Assembly: GCF_900142375.1 (NCBI RefSeq)
Contig: NZ_FRAR01000011.1
Span: 1 to 64,000 of the forward strand
Direction of reading: 5' to 3'
Length of the DNA: 64,000 bases
Source: Desulforamulus aeronauticus DSM 10349
GTDB lineage: Bacteria > Bacillota > Desulfotomaculia > Desulfotomaculales > Desulfotomaculaceae
Below, piece after piece: positions 54,404 to 63,485 of the stretch. The translations under genes and the position numbers were made by a program. The notes beneath the pieces are model-generated. The model had not been told where the DNA came from and ran no database searches. It saw only the letters and a list, made by a program, of their open reading frames with translations. Positions within the stretch are counted from its first letter, which is position 1; each line of letters opens with the position of its first letter.

Positions 54404-55396
54404 GTGCAACAGATAACAATGGGTGAAGCTGTTAATCAGGCGTTACGGGAAGAGATGCGCCGGGATGAGCAGGTTTTTGTTGCCGGTGAGGGAATCGGCG
54501 TGGGGATTCATAGTAATCCCAAATTTCCCACCTTTGGTCTATTGGAAGAGTTTGGAACCCGCAGGGTAAAGGATACCCCGGTATCCGAGGCCGCTATAGC
54601 CGGTCTGGCGGTGGGGGCTTCTGTCATGGGACTGCGCCCGGTGGTGGAAATTATGTTTAATCCCTTTTTCACCATTGCAGCGGACCAAATTGTCAATCAT
54701 GCTGCCAAACTTCGTTATTTATCCGGCGGCAAGAGCAAGTTCCCCTTGGTAGTACGCATGAAAAGCGGATCGGGAATTGGCGCAGGATGCCAGCACTCGC
54801 ATAACCTGGAGGCCTGGTTGGCCCATTGTCCCGGTCTTAAAGTAGTTATGCCCGGCACTCCGGCAGATGCCAAGGGTTTGTTAAAGTCAGCCATCCGGGA
54901 TGATAACCCGGTTATCTTTATCGAAGACATGATTTTATATTTCGTACCCGGTCCTGTACCCGAAGAGGATTATTCCATACCCATCGGGGTAGCCGATGTT
55001 AAGAAGCCTGGCGGGGATGTTACCCTGGTGACCTGGTCTAAAATGTTGGGGGCAGCCTTTAAGGCTGCTGCTAAACTGGAACAGGAAGGGATCAGCGTGG
55101 AGATTGTGGATCTCAGGACACTGGTACCTTTGGATGAGGAAACCATTTTAAAATCTGTGACCAAAACCGGACGGCTAGTGGTGCTACATGAGGCTACCCG
55201 TACCGGTGGCTTTGGTGGAGAAATTGCTGCTGTGGTTGCGGAAAAGGCCTTTGCTCAGCTCAAAGCTCCGATCAAGCGGATTGCGGCCCCGGATATTCCG
55301 GTTCCCTACAGCAAACCCTTGGAGGAGTTTTATCTGCCAAACGAAAAAATGATTATAGAAAGTATCAGGGCTATTATGCAAAGTAAAGAGCAGTAG
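54404..55396 (+). CDS. Thiamine-dependent 2-oxo acid dehydrogenase E1 beta subunit
   Basis: A 330-residue E1 beta subunit. Family segments are GEGIGVGIHSNPKFPTFGLL, DTPVSEAAIAGLAVGASVMG, PVVEIMFNPFFTIAADQIVN, GCQHSHNLEAWLAH and the C-terminal RIAAPDIPVPYSKPLE. The GTG start at 54404 follows GGGGGAG at 54391-54397. No E2, E3 or lipoate gene follows, so either these components are encoded elsewhere or the pair works without them, for example passing electrons to another acceptor. The substrate (pyruvate or acetoin) cannot be decided from sequence. Confidence 0.92.
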   Translation: MQQITMGEAVNQALREEMRRDEQVFVAGEGIGVGIHSNPKFPTFGLLEEFGTRRVKDTPVSEAAIAGLAVGASVMGLRPVVEIMFNPFFTIAADQIVNHAAKLRYLSGGKSKFPLVVRMKSGSGIGAGCQHSHNLEAWLAHCPGLKVVMPGTPADAKGLLKSAIRDDNPVIFIEDMILYFVPGPVPEEDYSIPIGVADVKKPGGDVTLVTWSKMLGAAFKAAAKLEQEGISVEIVDLRTLVPLDEETILKSVTKTGRLVVLHEATRTGGFGGEIAAVVAEKAFAQLKAPIKRIAAPDIPVPYSKPLEEFYLPNEKMIIESIRAIMQSKEQ

Positions 55397-55426
55397 TTCT
55401 TAAGAATTAATAAAGTCTATTGATAT

Positions 55427-55462
55427 AAGTAATTGGTAAATGACGTCATTTACCAATTACTT
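55427..55462. repeat. 36-base perfect palindrome
   Basis: AAGTAATTGGTAAATGAC is followed immediately by its exact reverse complement, with no spacer. It lies 31 bases after the E1 beta stop and has no T tract on either side, so a normal terminator is unlikely. A protein binding site or cruciform is possible. Confidence 0.75.
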
Positions 55463-55614
55463 GAAAAACACGATGATATTACATCTTTTCCTGTTCGCCT
55501 GCTATGTCCTACAATAATGATAGGTTTTAAAATGACTACGATTAGGAAAATGATTCTATATGTTGGAACAATTGGCTGGCTTAATGCGTCTAGGATGTAA
55601 AGGGGGGATGTTCC

Positions 55615-56667
55615 GTGCAATGCCAGGCTGTTCTAGAAATGTTGTCACCTTACCTGGACGGAGTCCTTGATCCTGCCGAATATACAGCAGTGGAAGAGCA
55701 TTTAGCTCACTGTTCTTCCTGTAGATTTGAATTGGAAGAACTACGCTCTTGCATGAACCTACTGCAGGAACTTCCTGAACTATCTCCGCCAGCCGGCTTC
55801 CGGGCCGGGTTAATGGAAAAAATTGATAGATTACCATCTCCTACCGAAGTGCCAGTGCAAAAAAGCTGGTTTGATCGGGTAACCCAGGTTAGCCGCCACT
55901 CTTGGTACCGTACCGCTGCGGTGGCAGCAGTTATGGTGATGGCCTTGGGAGTAACTTCCCTGTGGGAAAAGGACGGCAATCAATTTATTCCTGTACCTAA
56001 CCAAACCCCGGATGTAGCATCTATTGTACAGCCGAATCCGGATAAGCAGGAAACAGAGGTTAAGGATTCCGAACCATCTGAGACTCCGGTAACTGTACCG
56101 GACGACAAGTCCCCAGCCAAGGCTGAACCTAATAAACCTGCCGCAAAGCCTGATGAGAAGCCAGTTAAATCTACAGGGCAGCCCGCTAGGAGCTTTACGG
56201 TGGAAAATTATCAACCACAGCCAAGTGAGGGACTGGTAGACCGCAGTGTGCTTCTAAAGGTGGGTGTCCAAGATCCAACTGCAGCCCTACGGGCAGTGAG
56301 TTCCATCACCCAAGCTAGCGGTGGGTCTATCGTTGCTCCGTACAGCGAAGCTTCAGGGAAAGTAGTCCTTCGGGTTCCCCTTGATAAGTCCAGAGGAGCA
56401 GAAGGGCAGTTAAAAGCTTTGGGGACTGTAGTTACCGACATGCCTACAGACAAAGATTTAAGTGGTCAGCACAAGCAAGCTGTTACGGTATTGGATCGGC
56501 TAAAAGAACAAAAGGACCAGTTGGAGAAAAAGCTGGTGGAAAATGCAGAACCAGAAGTGGAAACACAATTGGCGACTGTTAATGCCAGTATAGACCAGCA
56601 AATTCAGGTGATTCAACAGTTAGAAAATCTAGGTAAGTATGCAGAGATAGCCATTATTCTCGAATAA
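55615..56667 (+). CDS. Anti-sigma-factor-like membrane protein (zf-HC2)
   Basis: A 350-residue protein. The N-terminal zinc-finger anti-sigma domain (about 1-50) has EEHLAHCSSC (His-x3-Cys-x2-Cys), then a single membrane helix (about 100-117, TAAVAAVMVMALGVTSL), a Pro/Lys/Glu-rich linker, and an extracytoplasmic DUF4349-like domain (about 205-350) with coiled-coil stretch LDRLKEQKDQLEKKLVEN. Such proteins hold an ECF sigma factor at the membrane. No sigma factor gene is adjacent. The GTG start follows AAAGGGGGG. Confidence 0.82.
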   Translation: MQCQAVLEMLSPYLDGVLDPAEYTAVEEHLAHCSSCRFELEELRSCMNLLQELPELSPPAGFRAGLMEKIDRLPSPTEVPVQKSWFDRVTQVSRHSWYRTAAVAAVMVMALGVTSLWEKDGNQFIPVPNQTPDVASIVQPNPDKQETEVKDSEPSETPVTVPDDKSPAKAEPNKPAAKPDEKPVKSTGQPARSFTVENYQPQPSEGLVDRSVLLKVGVQDPTAALRAVSSITQASGGSIVAPYSEASGKVVLRVPLDKSRGAEGQLKALGTVVTDMPTDKDLSGQHKQAVTVLDRLKEQKDQLEKKLVENAEPEVETQLATVNASIDQQIQVIQQLENLGKYAEIAIILE

Positions 56668-56684
56668 GGATTTTTGCCTAAGTT

Positions 56685-56708
56685 GCCCGCCATATGGTGG
56701 GCTTTTTG
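56685..56708 (+). terminator. Terminator after anti-sigma-like gene
   Basis: GCCCGCC pairs with GGTGGGC around ATAT and is followed by TTTTT. Confidence 0.85.
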
Positions 56709-56891
56709 TTTCTTTAAGCTCAGGGCAGAATCCAGGGTGTAATTACCGATACCTAGCAAAACTACTAACAAGTACAAAAACAAAAATGTTGCTTTTGTTA
56801 AAAAATTATTGTAAACTGGCCAAGTGAACAAATCCATCAGGCCATTGGCTGAGAATAAAAAAGATTTGTTTAGGCTTGTCTAAATTGGCTC

Positions 56892-56920
56892 TTGACTTGG
56901 TTGGCAGAAATTAATATAAT
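56892..56920 (+). promoter_or_regulatory. Promoter of tRNA-Ser(GGA)/SRP RNA
   Basis: TTGACT (56892-56897), a 17-base spacer and TATAAT (56915-56920), about 38 bases ahead of the tRNA. Confidence 0.8.
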
Positions 56921-56958
56921 CTAGGATGTAGCCCGTTAACAAAACTTAATATTTTCTT

Positions 56959-57050
56959 GGAGAGGTGGCCGAGTCCGGTCGAAGGCGCATGACTGGAAAT
57001 CATGTAATGGGGCAACTCATTCGCGGGTTCGAATCCCGCCCTCTCCGCCA
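56959..57050 (+). tRNA. tRNA-Ser (anticodon GGA)
   Basis: The acceptor GGAGAGG pairs with CCTCTCC followed by GCCA. The anticodon loop CTGGAAA gives GGA, with a long variable arm. Confidence 0.95.
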
Positions 57051-57070
57051 TTATTATGTTTTAGTCTATG

Positions 57071-57336
57071 ACCGTGCTAGACGGGGAGGTAGCGGTGCCC
57101 TGTACCAGCAATCCGCTGTAGCTGGGTTGAATTCCCACCCTAGGGTATGACTTGTGAGGACTGGTCATCGTAAGGGACGTTGACGACCGGGTCTTGCGCA
57201 GCGTAGGCTCTCGAACCGTGTCAGGTCCTGACGGAAGCAGCACTAAGGGAATCCCTGCGGGTGCCGTGAGGTAGCCTGGTCTGAGTAACCTGCGATGGTT
57301 CGCTCGGAAGTCATTATTCGACGGTAGGTGCACGGT
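57071..57336 (+). ncRNA. ffs: Signal recognition particle RNA (long form)
   Basis: Scaffold RNA for protein targeting with Ffh. The ends ACCGTGC and GCACGGT pair. The conserved SRP54-binding helix 8 region is seen as GTGTCAGGTCCTGACGGAAG with AGCAGCACTAAGG near 57218-57248. The roughly 266-base length and the extra 5' domain indicate the Alu-containing form of Firmicutes. It follows tRNA-Ser(GGA) by 20 bases with no terminator between and so may be co-transcribed. Exact ends are estimated. Confidence 0.93.
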
Positions 57337-57358
57337 CGCTAAATTTATAAAGAGTTAA

Positions 57359-57389
57359 AGCTGTCTGCGATATGCAGGCGGCTTTTTTG
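57359..57389 (+). terminator. Terminator of SRP RNA
   Basis: AGCTGTCTGC pairs with GCAGGCGGCT around GATAT, followed by TTTTTT. Confidence 0.88.
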
Positions 57390-57576
57390 TATTTTCAGCA
57401 AGGAGTTTTACTATATCCATAGGGCACGTCAAGGATTTGGCAAGTCCGGTTGTGTAATCTATGACTGTCGAGGGAGAAGGTTACAGCAGCAAAGTTACTG
57501 AAGTAGTGGCACAAATCACCGAATCCTTGTATAATAGGGGTTACTTAGCTAGCTAATTATTTGGGAGGTGTACAAT

Positions 57577-59247
57577 ATGGAAGAAATGTTGCAAATCCAA
57601 GTAGAGGGACAAACAACCTACGAGGTAGCCCAGGGTACACCTGTTATGACAGTACTTGCTATGCACAAACATGAACAGGAAATTCCCGTAGTGGCTGCCG
57701 CTATTGACAATGTGTTAAAGGACCTGCGAACTCCCCTGGATAATCCCTGTCAGGTTCGCTTTGTGGATCTGTCCTCTCCCGAAGGTATCAGGATTTATCA
57801 TCGCAGTGTAACCATGGTCTTTATGCGGGCTGTGACAGAAATATTGCCGGGCAGCAATGCTGTTATTCAACACACCTTAGGCAATGGTTTGTATGGGGAG
57901 ATTCAATACGACCGACCGCTCAAGGATCGCGATATCAGTAGAATAGAGCGGCAAATGCGTTATATTATCGAAGCGGATGAACCCTTTGTTCTTAGTCAAC
58001 TAAATAAGGAAGATGCTGAAAGAATATTTACTGAGGCGGGCCAAACGGAAAAAATCCAACTGTTAAACTACTGGCCTCGGGAAGAAGTGGAGCTCTATTC
58101 CTGCGGGGGTTTTTGTGATTTTTGTCACGGACCGATGGTGCCCAGTACCGGGTACTTAAAAAACTTCCGTCTGCGTTTTTATCTACCCGGTTTTATTATA
58201 GAACTACCTCAGGCGGAGAATCCGATGGAGATTCCTCCTTATGAGGAACGGGGTAAGCTGGCGAATATTCATTTCGAGGCCAAGAAATGGGCCAATATTT
58301 TAAAGGTCAGTAATGTTGTATCCTTAAATGATGTTGTTACCAAGGGTGATATTGGTAACTTAATCCGAGTTTCCGAGGCCTTTCACGAGAAAAAAATTGT
58401 ACAGATTGCCGATCAAATTGCCGAAGACATTGATCGTATTAGAATTGTTCTTATCGCAGGACCTTCTTCTTCGGGCAAAACATCCTTTGCCCAGCGGTTA
58501 TCTACCCAATTACAGGTGAATGGTATTCGTCCTGTGGCCATATCTTTGGATGATTATTTTGTAGACCGGGAGAATACCCCCCGGGATGAAAATGGTAATT
58601 TAGATTTTGAAAGCATTGGGGCCATTGATATCTCATTATTCAATGACCACTTAATTAAGCTCATTCAAGGAGAAGAGATTAAGTTACCCTATTTCAATTT
58701 TAAAACCGGCAAGCGGGAATATCATGGTGAAAGGCTTCAACTCGGGCCTTCAGATCTGCTCATAGTAGAGGGTATCCATGGACTAAATGATTTGCTAACC
58801 ACTTCTATCCCGAAAGGCAAAAAATTCAAGATCTATGTTAGTGCCCTTACCCAAATTAATCTGGATAACCAAAACCGCATACCCACAACTGATGTTCGGC
58901 TGTTGAGGCGCATTAGCCGGGATCAGCGTTGTCGGGGGCGTTCAGCCAAGGACACCATCTCCATGTGGCCTTCTGTTCGCCGGGGAGAAGAAAAAAACAT
59001 TTTCCCCTTTCAGGAAAGTGCCGATGTTATGTTCAATTCTGCCTTGCCTTATGAATTGGCAGTGTTAAAAGGGATCGCAGAACCCCATCTGAAACAAATT
59101 ACCCCGGATAACGCGGGCTATGCCGAAGCTCAAAGGTTATTAGACTTCCTAACCTTCTTCGCCCCCTTATGTCTTGACGAAATCCCCTTAAATTCCATTG
59201 TCCGGGAATTTATTGGTGGTAGTTGTTTTGATGGAACAGTAAGATAG
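57577..59247 (+). CDS. Nucleoside kinase with N-terminal TGS/ThrRS-like domains
   Basis: A 556-residue protein. The N-terminal part (about 1-225) resembles the TGS and second additional domains of threonyl-tRNA synthetase (VEGQTTYEVAQGTPVMTVLA; later YSCGGFCDFCHGP). The C-terminal kinase (about 280-550) is of the uridine kinase/phosphoribulokinase type with Walker A AGPSSSGKTSFAQ, SLDDYFVDRENTPRDENG and VEGIHGLND. It likely phosphorylates a nucleoside, the N-terminal part being regulatory. ATG 57577 is chosen (GGGAGG at 57562-57567); a GTG at 57568 directly abuts that site. Confidence 0.9.
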   Translation: MEEMLQIQVEGQTTYEVAQGTPVMTVLAMHKHEQEIPVVAAAIDNVLKDLRTPLDNPCQVRFVDLSSPEGIRIYHRSVTMVFMRAVTEILPGSNAVIQHTLGNGLYGEIQYDRPLKDRDISRIERQMRYIIEADEPFVLSQLNKEDAERIFTEAGQTEKIQLLNYWPREEVELYSCGGFCDFCHGPMVPSTGYLKNFRLRFYLPGFIIELPQAENPMEIPPYEERGKLANIHFEAKKWANILKVSNVVSLNDVVTKGDIGNLIRVSEAFHEKKIVQIADQIAEDIDRIRIVLIAGPSSSGKTSFAQRLSTQLQVNGIRPVAISLDDYFVDRENTPRDENGNLDFESIGAIDISLFNDHLIKLIQGEEIKLPYFNFKTGKREYHGERLQLGPSDLLIVEGIHGLNDLLTTSIPKGKKFKIYVSALTQINLDNQNRIPTTDVRLLRRISRDQRCRGRSAKDTISMWPSVRRGEEKNIFPFQESADVMFNSALPYELAVLKGIAEPHLKQITPDNAGYAEAQRLLDFLTFFAPLCLDEIPLNSIVREFIGGSCFDGTVR

Positions 59248-59248
59248 C

Positions 59249-59288
59249 AAACACCCTCGGATTTCTACGAATCCGAGGGTGTTTTTTA
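59249..59288. terminator. Terminator after nucleoside kinase
   Basis: AAACACCCTCGGATT and AATCCGAGGGTGTTT pair perfectly and are followed by TTT. It separates two convergent genes. Confidence 0.9.
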
Positions 59289-59304
59289 GTCAAAGGAATA
59301 CCTA

Positions 59305-60432
59305 TTAACGTAGAATTTTCCTGCCCAACCAATTCTGATGTACCGTTACAGCGCGATGGGGGCAGAGTTCCTGGCAGCAGAAGCAGCGGATACAGGCAGC
59401 TGGCTTTAACTGTGGTCGGCCTTCTACCATTTGGATGGCATCGGCCGGACAGCAGCGGTGGCACTCACCGCAACCAATACAAAGCTCCGGGCTAAAGATG
59501 GGCTTTGGTTGTAGTTTGCTGATGATGCCTTTAAAGGGTCCGGGAATATCGAAATCCACCTGCTTATGTCGGGGCAATTTAAAGGGTGGCTTAACCTCTG
59601 GCAGAGGCTCGCCAATTAGCTCCGCTTTCGGGCTAAGCCCCCTCTCTTTGGCCAGCTGGATTACGGGTAAGTTCTTGGGGTTAATGCCAATTAAGTCTGA
59701 ACAAACAGAATCCATGGCGTAGGGACTTTGGCTGGCCAGCAGCAGCCCGACTTCCCTGGGTGAACCGGCGGTGGGTCCGTCCCCTTCCATGCCGATGATG
59801 CCATCCATAATAGTCAGGGTGGTGGGCAGTAAAGTGTTGATATCAATCAACAGATTGCTAAACTGATCTAGCCGTTGCATATTGAAATGGTATTCTGCTT
59901 TTTTAAGTCCTGGAATAGCTCCATACATAAGTTTTATCGCACCCGTATAGAGAGTCATACAATGTGTTTTTAGTTTAGGTAAGCCAATGATGACATCGGC
60001 TTCGGCCAACACTTTAAGAACGGTAAGTTGTTTTGTCGCTTGCCCCTTTGGGTGAGCCAGCACCAGCTCAGTGGTATCGAGGCTTAAGCCGCAGCCGGTG
60101 CGTTCCGCCACGGCGGACATACCGGTGCTCTTGTATACGGCATTAAGAAGGCTTTTGCTGCCAGGACCACCGGGTGAATCTACGATGAAGGGTTTTCCAC
60201 CGACCTGTTGGATTAGTCGAACCAGGGCCTCTACCACTGCAGGATGGGTGGTAGCTGCTTCCTCGGGTTTTTTCTTGGCAATAAGATTGGGTTTTACCGC
60301 CACAATTTGTCCTGGGCGAATAAACTTTTCTAAACCACCTAGGTGGTCTAGTAACTGCTTTATGGCTGTTTCCACTTGCTGTATGTCATAGGTTTGACAG
60401 CGGGCCACAGCAACCTTCATGGGGCTAGACAA
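59305..60432 (-). CDS. DUF362 domain protein with C-terminal 2[4Fe-4S] ferredoxin domain
   Basis: A 375-residue protein with a DUF362 domain (about 5-285) containing VAVKPNLIAKKKPEEA, GLPKLKTHCMTLYTGAIKLM and DGIIGMEGDGPTAG, followed by a ferredoxin module with two cluster motifs: CIGCGECHRCCP and CIRCFCCQELCP. DUF362 proteins are frequent in anaerobes and presumed to act in redox reactions; no defined substrate is known. It is a single gene. The GAAGGAAG region on the minus strand precedes the ATG. Confidence 0.9.
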   Translation of the reverse strand: MSSPMKVAVARCQTYDIQQVETAIKQLLDHLGGLEKFIRPGQIVAVKPNLIAKKKPEEAATTHPAVVEALVRLIQQVGGKPFIVDSPGGPGSKSLLNAVYKSTGMSAVAERTGCGLSLDTTELVLAHPKGQATKQLTVLKVLAEADVIIGLPKLKTHCMTLYTGAIKLMYGAIPGLKKAEYHFNMQRLDQFSNLLIDINTLLPTTLTIMDGIIGMEGDGPTAGSPREVGLLLASQSPYAMDSVCSDLIGINPKNLPVIQLAKERGLSPKAELIGEPLPEVKPPFKLPRHKQVDFDIPGPFKGIISKLQPKPIFSPELCIGCGECHRCCPADAIQMVEGRPQLKPAACIRCFCCQELCPHRAVTVHQNWLGRKILR

Positions 60433-60694
60433 AGATCATACTTCCTTCCCGTTTATTAATAGTTATTATGACCGGATTTATAAGTCGCCATTTACAGTAT
60501 GGGAAAGGATTCGCTAGCAAAGGGGAGTTTCCTCCTGGACCCCAAATCAATACCCATAAGTCCAGACAGAGCCTCAAGGAGATAACCGCGCTCTAAAGAA
60601 AATGAAAAGGCACACATGAAAAAAGCAGCGAGTTTCATGCGCTGCTTCCCTTATGCTTATTTGGTCTGTCCATTATTCCGCAAGTTACCGGCGG
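60433..60694. other. Intergenic region with one terminator
   Basis: It contains the stem at 60619-60647 for the minus-strand PNPOx gene. I see no coding frame. Confidence 0.6.
60619..60647 (-). terminator. Terminator of PNPOx-like gene
   Basis: AAGCAGCG and CGCTGCTT pair around AGTTTCATG; on the minus strand the stem is followed by TTTT. Confidence 0.8.
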
Positions 60695-61117
60695 CTATTC
60701 CACGATAAAATCTTCTGATTTAAAATTGCTATAATATCTGCCGGATAGAGCTGTAAATCTCAATACGCAATAGTCCGGGTCTGTAACACCCAAAGGGTAA
60801 TACATGGTATCACCTTCCCGCCAGATCATTTCTCTAGTTGCTGGGTCTTCAAGCACCTCCATGGTTCCTTTTAACATAACGCCCCTAAAAAAGCGCTTGT
60901 CACAAAAATAGACACTTGCTTTGGGATTTTCTTGATACTGCAGTACTCTCATGGAGGATGTGTTCGTAGTAAAATAAATCTGTTTAATGCCTTCTCTTTT
61001 GCGTGGTGGCAGCATTGCCTTTGTATTTGGAAAGCCCTCTCTGTCTATTGAACTGATAAAAGAAACATCTTGTTGATCAATAAGATTACCTATGGTTTGT
61101 TCTGCATTTTTCATCAT
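60695..61117 (-). CDS. Pyridoxamine-5'-phosphate-oxidase-like flavin protein
   Basis: A 140-residue split-barrel flavin-binding protein of the PNPOx-like general-stress type: SIDREGFPNTKAML, IYFTTNTSSMRVLQYQENPK and VYFCDKRFFRGVMLKGTMEV. Members bind FMN or F420/heme and act as oxidoreductases or as binding proteins. ATG 61117 (with another at 61114) follows AGAGGTG, while an upstream in-frame GTG overlaps that site. It lies 95 bases downstream of the HxlR regulator on the same strand and is its likely target. Confidence 0.85.
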   Translation of the reverse strand: MMKNAEQTIGNLIDQQDVSFISSIDREGFPNTKAMLPPRKREGIKQIYFTTNTSSMRVLQYQENPKASVYFCDKRFFRGVMLKGTMEVLEDPATREMIWREGDTMYYPLGVTDPDYCVLRFTALSGRYYSNFKSEDFIVE

Positions 61118-61221
61118 ATGAAACACCTCTTGTAAAATTCATTGTTGTAATCAGTATACGGTTTTACAAGTAGGCAGTAAATTACACACTTTTTTGTGGG
61201 TAGCTATGGGTATCAATGGTT

Positions 61222-61581
61222 TTAATCAATAAATCCATTTGCTTTAAGGGTACCCGCCATGCCGTTTTCAATCATCAGATCGATCCCGATGCTTTGCATG
61301 ATCGTAATGGCCTCAAGCATTTTTTTGCCACGGTCAGTTAAAAAATATTCAACCTTTAGCGGGTAACCGGCAAAGGTTTTTTTGTCAATCATCCCGAAAT
61401 CTAAAAGCTCCTTTAATTGTTCAATCAGCATTTTTTGATTGATGCCCACGATATCTTTCTCAAATTGCGAGAGTGACATATTTCTTTTACCAAGCTGCCA
61501 CAGAATAATTGGTTTCCATTTGCCTTTTGTAATATCATGTGTTAATTCCAAGGGGCAAGTATATTCTTCTCGTATTTTCAT
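61222..61581 (-). CDS. HxlR-family transcriptional regulator
   Basis: A 119-residue winged-helix regulator of the HxlR type: CPLELTHDITKGKWKPIILW with the single N-terminal Cys, then LSQFEKDIVGINQKMLIEQL (recognition region) and YFLTDRGKKMLEAI. The Cys near residue 9 is at the usual redox- or aldehyde-sensing place of the family. It is upstream of and codirectional with the PNPOx-like gene, so a stress-response pair is likely. Confidence 0.92.
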   Translation of the reverse strand: MKIREEYTCPLELTHDITKGKWKPIILWQLGKRNMSLSQFEKDIVGINQKMLIEQLKELLDFGMIDKKTFAGYPLKVEYFLTDRGKKMLEAITIMQSIGIDLMIENGMAGTLKANGFID

Positions 61582-61808
61582 TCGTGTTCACTCCTAATTA
61601 GGAAGCATCGGTAATAAACACTATAGTATACTTGAATCCTTTTGAACAGCCTTGCTTATTATCAAGAATAATGGCTGTTTTACGTTGGAAATAAAAGAAT
61701 TAGCTACAGGCAAGCCGAGATTTTCTAATCTGGAAATACAATCCCAAAAAGGAAAAGAGTATTAAAGGGCGAAACAATATGGAAGACTAACTGTGGGGTG
61801 GTTTTGTT

Positions 61809-63467
61809 TTGGCATACAAAGCGTTGTACCGGACCTGGCGTCCGCAGAAGTTTCAAGATATTGTAGGACAACAACATATTACCCGCACATTACAAAACGC
61901 TCTGCTGCAGGGGAAAGTGGCCCATGCTTATTTGTTTTGTGGCCCGCGGGGAACCGGCAAAACCACCACCGCCAAGGTGCTGGCCAAGGCCTTAAATTGT
62001 CTGGAACCGGCAAGCGGGGAACCTTGTAATCACTGCCAAAACTGCCTCGCGGTCAACGAAGGCAATTCGGTGGATGTGGTAGAGATCGATGCCGCCTCCA
62101 ATCGAGGTATCGATGAAATACGGGATTTGCGGGAAAGAGTTAAATTTACTCCTTCTACCGGGAGGAGAAAAGTATATATTATAGATGAAGTTCATATGCT
62201 AACCGATCAAGCCTTTAATGCCCTGCTAAAAACCTTGGAGGAACCGCCGGGACATGTGGTGTTTGTGCTGGCCACCACCGAGGCCCATAAAGTACCGGTA
62301 ACCATCTTATCACGCTGCCAGCGTTTTGATTTTCGACGGATAAAACCGGCAGAGATGGTAGAACGGTTACGGGAGGTGGCCAAAGGAGCGGCCATTGAGG
62401 TGAATGAAGAAGCCCTTTGGCTTATTGCCAAGGCCGCCGAAGGGGGCCTGCGGGATGCTCTGAGTATTTTAGATCAGGGTGCTGCCTTTGCGGTGGATAC
62501 CGTGACTGCGGGGGACATTCACAGCATTTTAGGGACAGTCCAGCAGGATATCCTCCAAAGCATGGTAAAATTTCTAGCTGATGGTAAAACCGGTGAAGCC
62601 CTACAGCTGGTGTCGAAACTGGCTGATCTCGGTAAGGATTTGCGGCTTTTTACCAGAGAAATGACCACCTTTTTACGGGACTTGCTGGTGGATAGTATTG
62701 AAGGGCGTGGCACGGGAGAGCAAATCAGCAACGATAACCTATTTTATCTGCTAAAGTTACTGGTGCAAGCTGAGCAGGATATGAAATGGAGCTCTCAACC
62801 CGGCTTGGTTTTGGAATTAGCCTTGGTAAAGGCTTCCCGCCCGGAACTGGGTGGTTCCCTTGAGGCCTTAACCCAAAGGGTGGCTGAATTGGAGCGGCAG
62901 TTGGCAAGTGGTACTTTGCCTAGGTCCAGGGCACCCGAGATAACCATGCCCGCCGAGCCCAATCCCACACCCACACCACCTTCTCCGAGCAGAACAGACC
63001 CTACGGAAGAAAAAGTACCGGTGACTCCTGTTAATAAAACCATTAAAGAAGGAATTTCCCCTGAGAAAACATCTCTGCACGTCGGTGGGGAGGATGTCAG
63101 TGGCGTGGTACGTCAAGGCTGGCCAGACCTAATGGGGGACATTAAAAACGGTAAAAAACCACTGTGGATTTTACTTAATGAAACCAAACCGTCACTGGAG
63201 GCTCAGGGGAATATTGTAACGCTGTTTTTTGAAGATGATTTTGATGTAAGAAGAGCCGACAAGCCTGAATATAAAAAGTATCTGGAATGGCTGCTGGGTA
63301 AACACTTTAGCGGATCGTGGGAGGTACGCTGTGTGCACGCAAAAAAGCCGCCACTTAGTACACTTAAACCAGAAGAGGACCCGGTATATACTGAAGCAGT
63401 TCGCATTTTTGGCAAAGATCTGGTAATCTTAGAAAATGACCCCAGCGAAACCGGTGGGGTGAAATAA
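61809..63467 (+). CDS. dnaX: DNA polymerase III subunit gamma/tau
   Basis: The clamp-loader ATPase. It has Walker A GPRGTGKTTTAK, a zinc module with Cys CNHCQNC plus an earlier Cys, the Walker B VYIIDEVHML, the SRC motif in ILSRCQRFDF, and a C-terminal tau-like region after a Pro-rich linker (PTPTPPSPSRTDPTEE). The 552-residue length is that of a full-length tau. TTG at 61809 is the start, 8 bases after GGGGTGG. The ybaB gene follows after 18 bases. Confidence 0.97.
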   Translation: MAYKALYRTWRPQKFQDIVGQQHITRTLQNALLQGKVAHAYLFCGPRGTGKTTTAKVLAKALNCLEPASGEPCNHCQNCLAVNEGNSVDVVEIDAASNRGIDEIRDLRERVKFTPSTGRRKVYIIDEVHMLTDQAFNALLKTLEEPPGHVVFVLATTEAHKVPVTILSRCQRFDFRRIKPAEMVERLREVAKGAAIEVNEEALWLIAKAAEGGLRDALSILDQGAAFAVDTVTAGDIHSILGTVQQDILQSMVKFLADGKTGEALQLVSKLADLGKDLRLFTREMTTFLRDLLVDSIEGRGTGEQISNDNLFYLLKLLVQAEQDMKWSSQPGLVLELALVKASRPELGGSLEALTQRVAELERQLASGTLPRSRAPEITMPAEPNPTPTPPSPSRTDPTEEKVPVTPVNKTIKEGISPEKTSLHVGGEDVSGVVRQGWPDLMGDIKNGKKPLWILLNETKPSLEAQGNIVTLFFEDDFDVRRADKPEYKKYLEWLLGKHFSGSWEVRCVHAKKPPLSTLKPEEDPVYTEAVRIFGKDLVILENDPSETGGVK

Positions 63468-63485
63468 AAGGAGGATTTTTACATT

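Noticed and set aside
55532-55600. 22-codon frame before the anti-sigma-like gene
   Set aside because: It has no ribosome site, and its stop codon overlaps the upstream edge of the next gene's site. It is too short to support.
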